From positions 114,096-178,095 of the forward strand of contig SCRD01000013.1 of NCBI GenBank assembly GCA_004298155.1: DNA of 64,000 nucleotides, written 5' to 3'. Source of the stretch: Acidobacteriota bacterium. GTDB taxonomy: Bacteria; Acidobacteriota; Terriglobia; UBA7540. Positions 54,791 to 63,879 of this stretch are shown in pieces. Under the pieces are notes generated by a model. The model saw only the letters and a list, made by a program, of their open reading frames with translations, was not told where the DNA came from and did not search any database. Both the position numbers and the translations under genes were made by a program. The stretch's first letter is position 1. The number at the start of each line of letters is the position of its first letter.

Positions 54791-57700
54791 ATGAGATTAT
54801 TGAGGAAAGTGATTACTGGAATTTCCCTAATGGCTGCTCTTTGTGGTCCCGCATTTGCCCAGTCAATTTCTGCCACACTGACGGGGATAGTTAGTGATTC
54901 CACGGGCGCGGTTGTTCCAGGCGCAAGCGTGAAACTAATCAACGAGGCGTCGGGATCGACACGCGATACGGTTACGAACTCGGACGGCTTTTACACTTTC
55001 GTAGCCGTTGCGGTCGGAAATTTCACATACAAACTGACGGTTGAAAAGCAAGGTTTCACCACCTATGCGGCCCCCGGATTGGCGATAACGGGAGGCCAGA
55101 AACGCAACATCAATGTGACGCTGCAAGTTGGTCAGACCACGCAGACCATTGAGGTCACGGGCGTGGCCACGAGCATCGTCCCTGTTGACTCGGGCGAAAA
55201 GTCAGAGACCCTGTCGACGAAGGAACTGCAGAACTTCGTTCAAGTAGGCTCCAACGCCGCCGAATTCATCAAGATCATGCCTGGCTTTGCCATTAACAAT
55301 GGCACATCAAATCGCTCGAACTACACCGGTGAGGTAATCGGCATCAACGCCAATGGTGACGCCGGCAGCCAGAGTCCGCTGAACAACGCCTATACCTATA
55401 ACGGCTTGCCAGGCAATTCACTGGACATCATGGCTGATGCCGCCCACGTTTCTGACCCAGGCTGCGACTGTGATACGCCTGTGAACCCGAACGCGGACAT
55501 GATCTCTGAGATGAAGGTCAGCACTTCAAACTTCAATGCTGAAACCCAGAAGGGTCCAATCGTCATCACTTCCGTGACCAAATCGGGAGGCAAGGATTTT
55601 CATGGTTCCGCATTCTTCTCCGCGCGAAACTTTGCGCTGAATGCCAACGACTGGCTCAACAATAAGGACGGCGCACCGAAGCCGGAAAACAAGTATTACT
55701 ATCCCGGCTTCACAATTGGGGGTCCGGTGATTATTCCGGGGACGGGCTTTAACAAGAACCGCGACAGGCTGTTTTTCTTTACCGGATACGAGTATTTTTA
55801 CCAGATGCTTGACACGGGCCTGCTCCGCGCCACAGTACCCACATCCGACATGCTCAACGGCAATTTCTCAACAAGTTCTTTGCAAGCGATCGGTGATGCC
55901 AACAACGGTTACGCTTCGGCATCCGGATCACCCGTTGGAACCGCCTGCCTGGATGGTTCAGGAAACCCGATAACTCCTTACCAGCCATGCCTTAACGCGG
56001 CCACTCTGAAGTTGTATCCCGGTGGCATTATTCCGACCTCGACGCTGAACCCCAATATGATCGCACTGATGAAGCTCTATCCGGGTCCCAACGCCGACCC
56101 CAACCAGACCGGCGGATACAATTACGTGAAGCAGGAGACTTTCAATCAGAACAATGTCCAGTGGGCCACTCGTGTGGACTACAACATCAGTGATAACACC
56201 AAGCTGTTCGTCCGCTATAACCTCCAGCGTGAAACGCAACAGTTCCCGGTGGGTTTGTGGTGGCGCAACGGTTCGCAGGTCCCCTACCCGACGCCAATCC
56301 TGGGCAAGAACCGCTCCGATTCAATTTCGGTATCGCTGACCCACGTATTCGACCCATCGATGACAAACGAGTTCGTCTTCGGCTACACGTTCATTGGCTT
56401 CCCCAACGTATTCCAGGACCCATCAAAAGTGGACCGGTCTAAGGTAGGTTACAACGTGCAGGGCCTGTTCAAGAATAAAGTTACCCAAATTCCATCTTTT
56501 GGGAATTTCGGAGGAGAAACGGCACTGGTGTTCAATCCAGGTGGGTTTGAGGCCGGGGGCCCTTCCGCAGGGCTTTATGCCAACAAGTACATGCCGAGCA
56601 TCAGCGATACGATCGCCAAAGTATGGGGGACCCACACTATCAAGGGTGGATTCTACTGGGAATGGATCCGGAACGCTCAACCCGCCAACAACAACACGAA
56701 TGGAGAGCTCCTCTTCAGCTCCCCGGGTAATCCCTACACGACCGGTGATTCCTACGCTGATGAGGTCCTGGGCATCGGGAATTCCTATAACGAGGCGTCA
56801 TTCAACCGCATCAACGATATTGCCTATAACACTTATGAGTGGTTCGCACAGGATGACTGGAAGCTGAGCAGGAAGTTGACCCTCAATCTCGGCGTTCGGC
56901 TCTCTCACTTCCAACCCTGGAACGATCGGCTGGGCTTTGGTTATTCAATCTTTGATCCTTCCGGTTATAGTCCGGGTTGTACGGCGGCGCCCACATTCTG
57001 TGGATTCTTGTGGCACTCGAAGAATGCCAGTGTTCCGGTCGGCGGTTTCCCGACCCGAGCGTTGTTTTACCAACCAAGAATAGGAGTGGCTTACGACCTT
57101 TTTGGCGACGGTAAGACGGTGCTCCGTGGTGGTTGGGGACGTTACTACTTCCATGCGGGCCAGTTCACAAGCGGCCTGGACGCGTCTGCCGGGGTTGAAC
57201 AGGTCAACCTCGGAAACACAATTCCATTACCGGGTGGAGGCAACCAGCCGTTGCTGGTTAATTCCTTCTCCCAATTCCCAGGGGCTGCTGGATTGGATAC
57301 GGTCAATTTCACGGCAGTGGCATCCAGCCCGTCTGCGGTTGACAGTGTGGATGACAAGCAGGCCTACACTGACAGTTGGAACGCCACGATATCACAAACG
57401 ATGCCTTGGTCGAGCATCATGGAGATCGCTTACATCGGCAACCGGACTCGGGATATTCCAAGCAGCGGCAATGGCGGCAGCGCAGGCTTTGGGACGCTGA
57501 ATATCAACAAGGTTCCGATAGGGGCGATGCTGTCAGCAAATAATGGCGGCGCAGATCCAAATAAGCTCGTGGCAGACCAATTCCGTCCATTGAGGGGCTA
57601 TTCGGATCTTTCCCTGGCGACCAATAACGCGTATTCCAACTACAACTCATTGCAGGTCTCGTGGATGCGGACGAGAGGCCGTTACACCATCAACATGAAC

Positions 57701-58393
57701 TACACTTACGCCAAATCCATGGGCATTGTTGGTTTCTACGATCAATTTAACCTTGCTGACAACTACGGCGTGCTGCCCAACAACCGCACTCACCTTTTTA
57801 ATGCTGCCTACTCCGTCGAGTTGGGCAATCCCATCAAAGAGGGGATTGCCAGCGGGTTCCTTAACGGATGGCAAGTCTCCGGCATTACCCAACTTCAGAG
57901 CGGCCCCAATCTCTCTGGGTTGCAGGGCCAGAATTTCGGCATGAATCTCAACAGTGCAAAGGTTCCTGGAACCACGTACAATATCAGCAATGTGTCGCTA
58001 TTGGGGACGCCGAATGTTCAATTGGACCCGATTGTGACTTGTAATCCGCGAAGTGGCCTCGCCTCCCATCAGTACATCAATTCGTCCTGTTTCTCCATGC
58101 CGACACAGATCGGGCAGAACGGGCCGACCATCCTTCCGCCCATCTATGGGCCAGCCTTTTTCAACTGGGACCTCGCACTCTTCAAGAGCTTCAAAATCAC
58201 CGAGGCAAAGACGCTCCAATTTCGCATTGATGGTTACAACTTCATGAATCACGCGTTGTGGTCATTCAATGGTGGAAACCTGGGTCTCAGTTTCGACCCG
58301 GCGACGGGGAAGGTGAATAACGCAAACTTCGGAACCACCACAGATAAGCAGGGGCACCGAATCATCCAGATGGCAATCAAGTTCTACTTCTGA
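54791..58393 (+). CDS. TonB-dependent receptor, Oar-like with carboxypeptidase-regulatory-like domain
   Basis: 1200 residues with taggag before the ATG and a signal peptide (LMAALCGPAFAQ). The N-terminal beta-sandwich (ATLTGIVSDSTGAVVPGASV, SDGFYTFVAVAVGNFTYKLTV, about 25-110) precedes the plug (LSTKELQNFVQVGSNAAEF, KVSTSNFNAETQKGPIVIT) and a large beta-barrel. The barrel ends with IQMAIKFYF. The plug contains a CDCDTPVNPNADM segment with closely spaced cysteines that the left receptor lacks. It should carry a substrate across the outer membrane with TonB energy; the ligand is unknown. It begins the right-hand module: receptor, TPR-deiodinase-like, TPR, CRTAC1. Confidence 0.95.
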   Translation: MRLLRKVITGISLMAALCGPAFAQSISATLTGIVSDSTGAVVPGASVKLINEASGSTRDTVTNSDGFYTFVAVAVGNFTYKLTVEKQGFTTYAAPGLAITGGQKRNINVTLQVGQTTQTIEVTGVATSIVPVDSGEKSETLSTKELQNFVQVGSNAAEFIKIMPGFAINNGTSNRSNYTGEVIGINANGDAGSQSPLNNAYTYNGLPGNSLDIMADAAHVSDPGCDCDTPVNPNADMISEMKVSTSNFNAETQKGPIVITSVTKSGGKDFHGSAFFSARNFALNANDWLNNKDGAPKPENKYYYPGFTIGGPVIIPGTGFNKNRDRLFFFTGYEYFYQMLDTGLLRATVPTSDMLNGNFSTSSLQAIGDANNGYASASGSPVGTACLDGSGNPITPYQPCLNAATLKLYPGGIIPTSTLNPNMIALMKLYPGPNADPNQTGGYNYVKQETFNQNNVQWATRVDYNISDNTKLFVRYNLQRETQQFPVGLWWRNGSQVPYPTPILGKNRSDSISVSLTHVFDPSMTNEFVFGYTFIGFPNVFQDPSKVDRSKVGYNVQGLFKNKVTQIPSFGNFGGETALVFNPGGFEAGGPSAGLYANKYMPSISDTIAKVWGTHTIKGGFYWEWIRNAQPANNNTNGELLFSSPGNPYTTGDSYADEVLGIGNSYNEASFNRINDIAYNTYEWFAQDDWKLSRKLTLNLGVRLSHFQPWNDRLGFGYSIFDPSGYSPGCTAAPTFCGFLWHSKNASVPVGGFPTRALFYQPRIGVAYDLFGDGKTVLRGGWGRYYFHAGQFTSGLDASAGVEQVNLGNTIPLPGGGNQPLLVNSFSQFPGAAGLDTVNFTAVASSPSAVDSVDDKQAYTDSWNATISQTMPWSSIMEIAYIGNRTRDIPSSGNGGSAGFGTLNINKVPIGAMLSANNGGADPNKLVADQFRPLRGYSDLSLATNNAYSNYNSLQVSWMRTRGRYTINMNYTYAKSMGIVGFYDQFNLADNYGVLPNNRTHLFNAAYSVELGNPIKEGIASGFLNGWQVSGITQLQSGPNLSGLQGQNFGMNLNSAKVPGTTYNISNVSLLGTPNVQLDPIVTCNPRSGLASHQYINSSCFSMPTQIGQNGPTILPPIYGPAFFNWDLALFKSFKITEAKTLQFRIDGYNFMNHALWSFNGGNLGLSFDPATGKVNNANFGTTTDKQGHRIIQMAIKFYF

Positions 58394-58423
58394 TCGTCCT
58401 GGAAAGGGTAGAGGGTAAAGAGA

Positions 58424-58462
58424 AACGGGGGCCGGTCGAGAGGATGGCCCCCGTTATGTTCT
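58424..58462 (+). terminator. terminator after the right TonB receptor
   Basis: Arms aacgggggcc (58424-58433) and ggcccccgtt (58446-58455) form a perfect 10-base-pair stem, followed by atgttctt. It lies 30 bases past the receptor stop codon. It separates the receptor from the TPR genes, perhaps as partial attenuation. Confidence 0.6.
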
Positions 58463-58560
58463 TGGGAGCCGGCGAAAATTCGTCACTGAAACTTGCAGAC
58501 ATCCGACTAGGCAACTAAGATTCCAGATGCAGAATCCCCTCTTCGGCTGGGTGCTTCGGA

Positions 58561-60240
58561 ATGGACCCTTTGACGAGTAACTGGCGCGTGGGTATTCCTC
58601 TTCTGCTATTGGTCCTTATTCCCGCCGGGCTGTACCCCCAGGCAAGTTCCGACTCTCTGCTGACAGCCCAGCGTGCACTGTATTTGCAGGAGGCGGGCGA
58701 CTATGGGGCGGCAGCAGACGCATACCGCGCGTACCTGAAAGCTCATCCTGACGATGCGGATGCGCTTTCCAATTTAGGCGTAGTTTTGGTCAGGCTGGGC
58801 CAATATGACGAAGCCCTCGAGGAATACAAGGCAGCAGAGAGGCTTCGCCCCGGCGACTGGCGAATCAAATTGAACCTGGCCTTGGCCGACCTAAAGAGCG
58901 GGAGGCTGCACGAAGCTGCAGCGCAACTTGAGCAAGCACACTCCCAGTCGCCTCAGGTGAAACAGATTAGCCTTCTTCTGGCTGATAGTCTTCTGCAACT
59001 GGGTGAAAACGATCACGTCATCACGCTCCTGCAACCCCTCGAACGCGATGATCCTTCCGACAAGGCCACGGCCTACATGCTAGGTACCGCGCTCATAAGA
59101 GAACGACGAATCGAGGAGGGGGAAATCCTGCTGGATCGCATCCTGCGTGATGGCGACAGTGCCGAGGCGCGCTTTCTGCTGGGTACCCAGTACTACGAGT
59201 CAGGCAACTATCCGGCGGCGGTAAAGGAGCTTGGGAGCGCGATCGAACTCAACGCCAGCCTTCCAGGTCTCGAGTCGTACTACGGCATGGCGCTATTGCA
59301 AACGGGCGACCCGGATGCGGCCGCCATTGCGTTCCGACAGGAACTGGCACGAAATCCCAATGATTTCAATTCCAATCTGGCGATGGGTCAGATTTTAAAC
59401 GTCGCAAGAAAGTTCACGGAAGCCATTCCTTTACTCGAACGCGCCGTTGTACTTCGCCCGCAATCTACAGAAGCCATGCTGGCATTTGGCGAATCCCTGA
59501 CTGGCGTAGGCAAACTGCAGGAAGCCCGGGGCAGGCTGGAGGCTGCTATACAGGCCGCTCCGGATTCACTCGAGGCCCATCAAGACCTCGCCGCTGTTTA
59601 TTCCCGGCTTCGCCTGCCGACAGAGGCCGCCCGCGAGCAGAACGTTGTCAACAGGCTTCAGCACCGGGCCGGAGCTGGCTCCTCAGCTCTGGGTGTTAAT
59701 GATCCGGCCCCAGCCTTCGAACTGCAAGAAGTGGGTTTCAAGAAAGAAGTGAGATTGAGCCAATTTCGGGGCAAGAACCCCATTGTCCTGGTCTTTGGCA
59801 GTTATACGTGTCCAAATTTCCGTGACTCGGCAGCTGCACTCAACTCGCTCAACACCAAATATGGCAGCCGGATACCATTTTACCTCGTCTATATCCGCGA
59901 GGCACATGCGACGAGCAACTGGGAGAGCACCGAAAATGAGCGTGAGGGCATCAGCCTACCCCCGGCCGCAACCATGGCAGAGAAGCTCGGGCACGCCGCA
60001 ATATGCACCCGCAGGCTTCATCTTAACTTCCCAGCGCTTGTTGATGGTATCGATTGCAGGGTGGAGAAAGCCTATGCCGCGTGGCCGAGCCATGTTTTTG
60101 TTATAGGAGAGAATGGCCGGATTCTCTACACCAGTGGGCTCAGCCGACAGGATTTTCAGCCAAAAGCAATGGAAGCAGCCGTTCGTTCTGCCTTCGCCGC
60201 TGAGAAATCCGGCCCGAGACGAATGGCAACTTTCCCCTGA
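58561..60240 (+). CDS. exported TPR protein fused to an iodothyronine-deiodinase-like domain
   Basis: 559 residues with a leader (VGIPLLLLVLIPAGLYPQ). About ten TPR units occupy residues 30-365 (ADALSNLGVVLVRLGQYDEA, AEARFLLGTQYYESGNYPAA, LEAHQDLAAVYSRLRLPTEA). The C-terminal ~180 residues begin PAPAFELQEVGFKKEVRLSQ and have a thioredoxin-like fold of deiodinase type: LVFGSYTCPNFRDSAAALNSL (Cys417 in the place of the deiodinase selenocysteine), YLVYIREAHATSNWES, and NFPALVDGIDCRVEKAYAAWPSHVFVI. In animals this family removes iodine from thyroid hormones; in bacteria the role is unknown and may be redox. It is followed immediately by the next TPR gene. Export is likely. Confidence 0.85.
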   Translation: MDPLTSNWRVGIPLLLLVLIPAGLYPQASSDSLLTAQRALYLQEAGDYGAAADAYRAYLKAHPDDADALSNLGVVLVRLGQYDEALEEYKAAERLRPGDWRIKLNLALADLKSGRLHEAAAQLEQAHSQSPQVKQISLLLADSLLQLGENDHVITLLQPLERDDPSDKATAYMLGTALIRERRIEEGEILLDRILRDGDSAEARFLLGTQYYESGNYPAAVKELGSAIELNASLPGLESYYGMALLQTGDPDAAAIAFRQELARNPNDFNSNLAMGQILNVARKFTEAIPLLERAVVLRPQSTEAMLAFGESLTGVGKLQEARGRLEAAIQAAPDSLEAHQDLAAVYSRLRLPTEAAREQNVVNRLQHRAGAGSSALGVNDPAPAFELQEVGFKKEVRLSQFRGKNPIVLVFGSYTCPNFRDSAAALNSLNTKYGSRIPFYLVYIREAHATSNWESTENEREGISLPPAATMAEKLGHAAICTRRLHLNFPALVDGIDCRVEKAYAAWPSHVFVIGENGRILYTSGLSRQDFQPKAMEAAVRSAFAAEKSGPRRMATFP

Positions 60241-60253
60241 TTTCTGGTTTAGA

Positions 60254-61522
60254 ATGCCTTTCATGCCCCGATCAAGGAGCCACACTCCGGTTATTCTGGC
60301 GACAGGATTCGCGTTCGTTTTGCTTTCGGGATTTCCGGAAATCGTGACATCGCAACAAGCCCATCAGGCGCAGCGAGGAGCTCCTGGTTCATCACGTCAA
60401 CCGAATGATAGGGACGCGGTCCTGATTCGCGGGATCCAATTGCACCAGTCCGGGCATTTTGAAGAGGCTATTCGCGATTACTATCTTTTCCTGAAAGAAG
60501 AGCCGGACAGCTTTGTGGCGCGCGCCAACCTGGGGGCAGCGCTGGCCCACGAGGGCAGGTACACGGAGGCAATCGAAGAGTACAATCAGGCGCTGAAGAT
60601 CCGCCCCGGCGACCTACGGGTGGAACTGAATCTGGCTCTGGCGCGTTACAAAGCCCTGGATTTGGAAGAAGCCGCCCGCGATTTGGTAGGCCTTAATGCC
60701 AGGCAGCCGGACAATCTGAACATTGCCTTGTTGCTTGGAGACTGTTACTTTCGCCTCGGCGAGTACAAGAAAGCTGTGGATCTATTGGGGCCTTTTGAGA
60801 CCACCCATCCGCAGGAGTGGGCATTGATTTACCTTTACGGAATGTCTCTGATTCGCGATGGGCAGGTTGAAAAAGGAGAGGTCGAGGTTAACAAAATCTT
60901 GAGCCATGGCAACTCGGCAGAAGCGCATCTGATGTTGGGCGCGGCGCGTCTGGCCATCTACGATAACGCAGGCGCGATTGATGAGCTCTCTACTGCCATA
61001 AAACTCAACGCCAAACTCCCGATGGTCCATTATCTTTACGGGCGGGCACTCCTCACACTTGGCCACCGAGATGATGCCATGAAGCAATTCCGAGAAGAAC
61101 TGGCCATCGACCCCAACGAATTCGACCCCAATCTTTATCTCGGCGTCTTGTTGAACCAGTCCGAAGAATACAAGGAAGCAAAGGCGTATCTGGTCCGTGC
61201 CCTGCAGGTGCGGCCCGGCGACCCCGCTGCGCGTTTTCAGATGGCTCTCGGCGAAATCGGAACAGGAGATCTCGAACAGGCCAGAATGAGGCTCGAGGCA
61301 ATTATCAGAGAGAACCCAGATTTTCTGGATGCGCACGTCTCTTTGGCACAGGTTTTTTATCGCCTTCGAATGAAAAGTAACGGCGACCACGAGAGGACCA
61401 TTATTGCCAAACTGAACGCAGAACAACAGGCTCGTGAGCAGGCCCGTGGGACCAAGGCTACCCAGGAAGCCAAAGGAGACTCTCCAGCTCCAGGGCGGGA
61501 GGCCTCGGGACATGGTCCGTGA
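60254..61522 (+). CDS. exported TPR-repeat protein
   Basis: 422 residues from the ATG at 60254, 14 bases after the previous stop; ATG 60263 is the alternative, and the upstream open frame overlaps the previous gene. The leader is SRSHTPVILATGFAFVLLSGF. About ten TPR units follow (FVARANLGAALAHEGRYTEA, LNIALLLGDCYFRLGEYKKA, AEAHLMLGAARLAIYDNAGA, FLDAHVSLAQVFYRLRMKSN). It ends with a charged, Gln/Ala-rich tail. No ribosome-binding site is obvious, so translation may be coupled to the TPR-deiodinase-like gene. It precedes the CRTAC1 gene by 84 bases, which mirrors the left-hand TPR/CRTAC1 pair. The function is unknown. Confidence 0.86.
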   Translation: MPFMPRSRSHTPVILATGFAFVLLSGFPEIVTSQQAHQAQRGAPGSSRQPNDRDAVLIRGIQLHQSGHFEEAIRDYYLFLKEEPDSFVARANLGAALAHEGRYTEAIEEYNQALKIRPGDLRVELNLALARYKALDLEEAARDLVGLNARQPDNLNIALLLGDCYFRLGEYKKAVDLLGPFETTHPQEWALIYLYGMSLIRDGQVEKGEVEVNKILSHGNSAEAHLMLGAARLAIYDNAGAIDELSTAIKLNAKLPMVHYLYGRALLTLGHRDDAMKQFREELAIDPNEFDPNLYLGVLLNQSEEYKEAKAYLVRALQVRPGDPAARFQMALGEIGTGDLEQARMRLEAIIRENPDFLDAHVSLAQVFYRLRMKSNGDHERTIIAKLNAEQQAREQARGTKATQEAKGDSPAPGREASGHGP

Positions 61523-61606
61523 CTGTCGCTCTAAGCCCAAAAACAACCTGGGTTCGAGGTCGGGAATGGCTTACTTCCTAAACCGGCTTTGCTGGAGATT
61601 CGAGTC

Positions 61607-63364
61607 ATGGGAAACAGGGAAAACACCAGGAATGGAGCAAATTCGCGCCGCCAGTTCATGAAATCTCTGGCGGTTGGCGGGCTTGCCGGTTACGGCCTTT
61701 CCGGTCGCATTCTGAATTTGTCGGGATCAGCTATTTCCCAACCGCACACCATTCTGCCTGCATTTCGGGTGGTTCCGGCTTCGGCAAGCGGAATCTCGTT
61801 CGTTCATGAAAACGGGCGGTCTCCGGAATACTACCTGCCTGAAACTCTGGGTGGTGGTGGTGGATTCATTGACTATGACAACGACGGCTGGATGGACCTT
61901 TACCTGATCAACAGCGGCAGCTGCGATTTCTATAACCCAAAGCCTCCTTTACGCAATGCCCTTTACCACAACAATCGCGATGGCACATTTACGGATGTGA
62001 CCGAAAAGGCCGGTGTTGCAGGTGGCGGCTATGGCATGGGCCTAGCCGTGGGCGATTATGACGGCGATGGCTGGCCTGACCTTTTTGTTACGCAGTACGG
62101 CCAATGCATTCTCTATCACAACAATGGTAACGGCACATTTACGGATGTAACCGAGAAGGCGGGCGTGAGCGCTCCAGGCCTGAACGCCAGCGCTCTCTGG
62201 TTCGACTATGACAATGATGGACGCTTAGATCTCTTCGTCTGTCGCTCTGCAGATTTTCACAAGTCAAACAACAAGTTCTGCGGCGTTCCCGAAACAGGTC
62301 AGCGCTACTACTGCATCCCGAACGTCTATCGCCCCATGCCAAGTTGGCTTTTCCACAACAACGGCGATGGTACCTTCACTGACGTGAGCAAGGAAACCAA
62401 CATTGCCAGCTCGAGCGGCATCGCTTGGGGGGCTGTGGCAACCGATATCAATAACGATGGATGGATGGACCTTTTCATCGCTAATGATACGGTAGCAAAT
62501 TTCCTTTTTGCCAATCGCGGCCATGGAAAGTTCGAGGAGATAGGCCTTCCCGCCGGGGTTGGTTACAGCGCAGACGGCCGGGCGCGCTCAGGGATGGGCG
62601 TGGACGCTGCAGACTACGACCAGGACGGCTGGGTCGATCTCTTCCTTACTGACGTAGACGAGGAGATGTTTTCGCTCTATCACAATAACCACGACGAGAC
62701 CTTCAACGACCAATCTCTCTCTAACGGCATCGGGATGACGGTGCGCAACATGAGCGGGTGGGGAGTGAAGTTCTTGGACTATGACAACGACGGCAACATG
62801 GATATCTTTATCACTTCCGGTCATCCTGATGATAAGGTCTCGCAAAGATACAGCGAAGTGCACTATCGCGAAAAGCCGCTTCTCTGGCGAAATCTGGGTG
62901 CTGGCTATCGCCAGACGTATCAGAATGTCAGCGATCAGAGTGGTCCGATTTTCAGTGAGCGTATTGCCGGGCGCGGTTTGGCCATCGCGGACTTTAACAA
63001 TGATGGCGGCATTGATGTGCTGATGGTGCCCAACGAGGGCGCTCCAATCCTGCTTCAGAACAACGTGGGTAAACTCCATCACTGGCTGGGAATTAATCTC
63101 AAGGGCACAAAAGCAAATCCTGATGCCATCGGCGCCCGCATAACCTGGCAGGCGGGTGACCTCAGGAGATGGGTCGAAAAAATCTCGGGCGGAGGCTATC
63201 TCGCCAGCCATGACCCCAGGCTCGTCCTGGGCATCGGCCCGCGAATTAAAATCGACTGGATTGAAATCAAATGGCCGGCTCCGAGCACTAGATTTGACCG
63301 TCTGACTAAACTCCCCATCGACCGCTACATTACCATCGTGGAGGGAAAAGGCGTCGTGGAATAG
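61607..63364 (+). CDS. CRTAC1-family protein (FG-GAP/VCBS repeats plus ASPIC/UnbV)
   Basis: 585 residues from the ATG at 61607, with ggag about 11 bases upstream. A Tat-like leader (SRRQFMKSLAVGGLAGYGL) precedes the propeller blades with DYDNDGxxDL motifs: DYDNDGWMDLYLINS, DYDGDGWPDLFVTQY, DYDNDGRLDLFVCRS, DINNDGWMDLFIAND, DYDQDGWVDLFLTDV. The C-terminal ASPIC/UnbV domain is slightly divergent (DAIGARITWQAGDLRRWVEK, ISGGGYLASHDPRLVLGIG, WIEIKWPAPSTRFDRL). It is the right-hand counterpart of the protein at 45981-47753, with nearly the same length. It ends the module. The function is unknown; exported calcium-binding propellers are typical of the family. Confidence 0.92.
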   Translation: MGNRENTRNGANSRRQFMKSLAVGGLAGYGLSGRILNLSGSAISQPHTILPAFRVVPASASGISFVHENGRSPEYYLPETLGGGGGFIDYDNDGWMDLYLINSGSCDFYNPKPPLRNALYHNNRDGTFTDVTEKAGVAGGGYGMGLAVGDYDGDGWPDLFVTQYGQCILYHNNGNGTFTDVTEKAGVSAPGLNASALWFDYDNDGRLDLFVCRSADFHKSNNKFCGVPETGQRYYCIPNVYRPMPSWLFHNNGDGTFTDVSKETNIASSSGIAWGAVATDINNDGWMDLFIANDTVANFLFANRGHGKFEEIGLPAGVGYSADGRARSGMGVDAADYDQDGWVDLFLTDVDEEMFSLYHNNHDETFNDQSLSNGIGMTVRNMSGWGVKFLDYDNDGNMDIFITSGHPDDKVSQRYSEVHYREKPLLWRNLGAGYRQTYQNVSDQSGPIFSERIAGRGLAIADFNNDGGIDVLMVPNEGAPILLQNNVGKLHHWLGINLKGTKANPDAIGARITWQAGDLRRWVEKISGGGYLASHDPRLVLGIGPRIKIDWIEIKWPAPSTRFDRLTKLPIDRYITIVEGKGVVE

Positions 63365-63466
63365 TCACGTCCAGCTATTCCGAGAAGACCTCCCTCCATC
63401 GATTCACGCAATGCCGCCAACGACCACGAGGGTTTTGGTGAGATTTCTCGGAATCGAGTAGCCCCC

Positions 63467-63498
63467 AATTTTGAGACAAACAGTTAAGACTCAAAATT
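63467..63498. repeat. short inverted repeat before the IS3 remnant
   Basis: aattttgag (63467-63475) and ctcaaaatt (63490-63498) are perfect inverted arms with a 14-base spacer, about 40 bases before the OrfA-like start. It may be part of the IS end or its promoter region. Confidence 0.4.
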
Positions 63499-63540
63499 CG
63501 GCGAATAGTATGAAAATGCCATTGAATGGAGGATTGAGCC

Positions 63541-63790
63541 GTGGGCTTGTCCCGACGGCAGTTCACGAAGGAGTTCAAGCTCGCCACTGCCCAGCGGCTG
63601 GAAATGGGGGCATCGGCAGCCGACGTGGCTCGGGCCTTTGAAGTCAACTTCAATGTGTTGTGCCGCTGGCGGAAAGAGTTCCGCCAAGGGCCGGACAATG
63701 CCTTTACAGGCTTGTAGAAGCGGCGCAGGGAAGAGATCCGGGTGACCGCAACTAGAGCGCAAGATCGGCAGTCTGCACGATTGTTTTTGT
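63541..63790 (+). pseudogene. IS3-family OrfA (helix-turn-helix) remnant
   Basis: From a GTG with ggagg upstream, 58 codons read LSRRQFTKEFKLATAQRLE, GASAADVARAFEVNFNVLCR and WRKEFRQGPDN, a typical IS3/IS911 OrfA HTH. A stop at 63715 interrupts it, and a frameshifted piece (PQLERKIGSL) of the usual leucine-zipper tail follows. No OrfB is visible after it. The element is thus degenerate and lies directly downstream of the CRTAC1 gene. Confidence 0.75.
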
Positions 63791-63879
63791 GGGCCAGTGG
63801 GGTCTTTCGTGGTCATCGTAGGAGCCGGCGAGCTTGTCGCCAGACACTTAGCCGTCCGGGGCGAATCCGGCTGGGGAAC

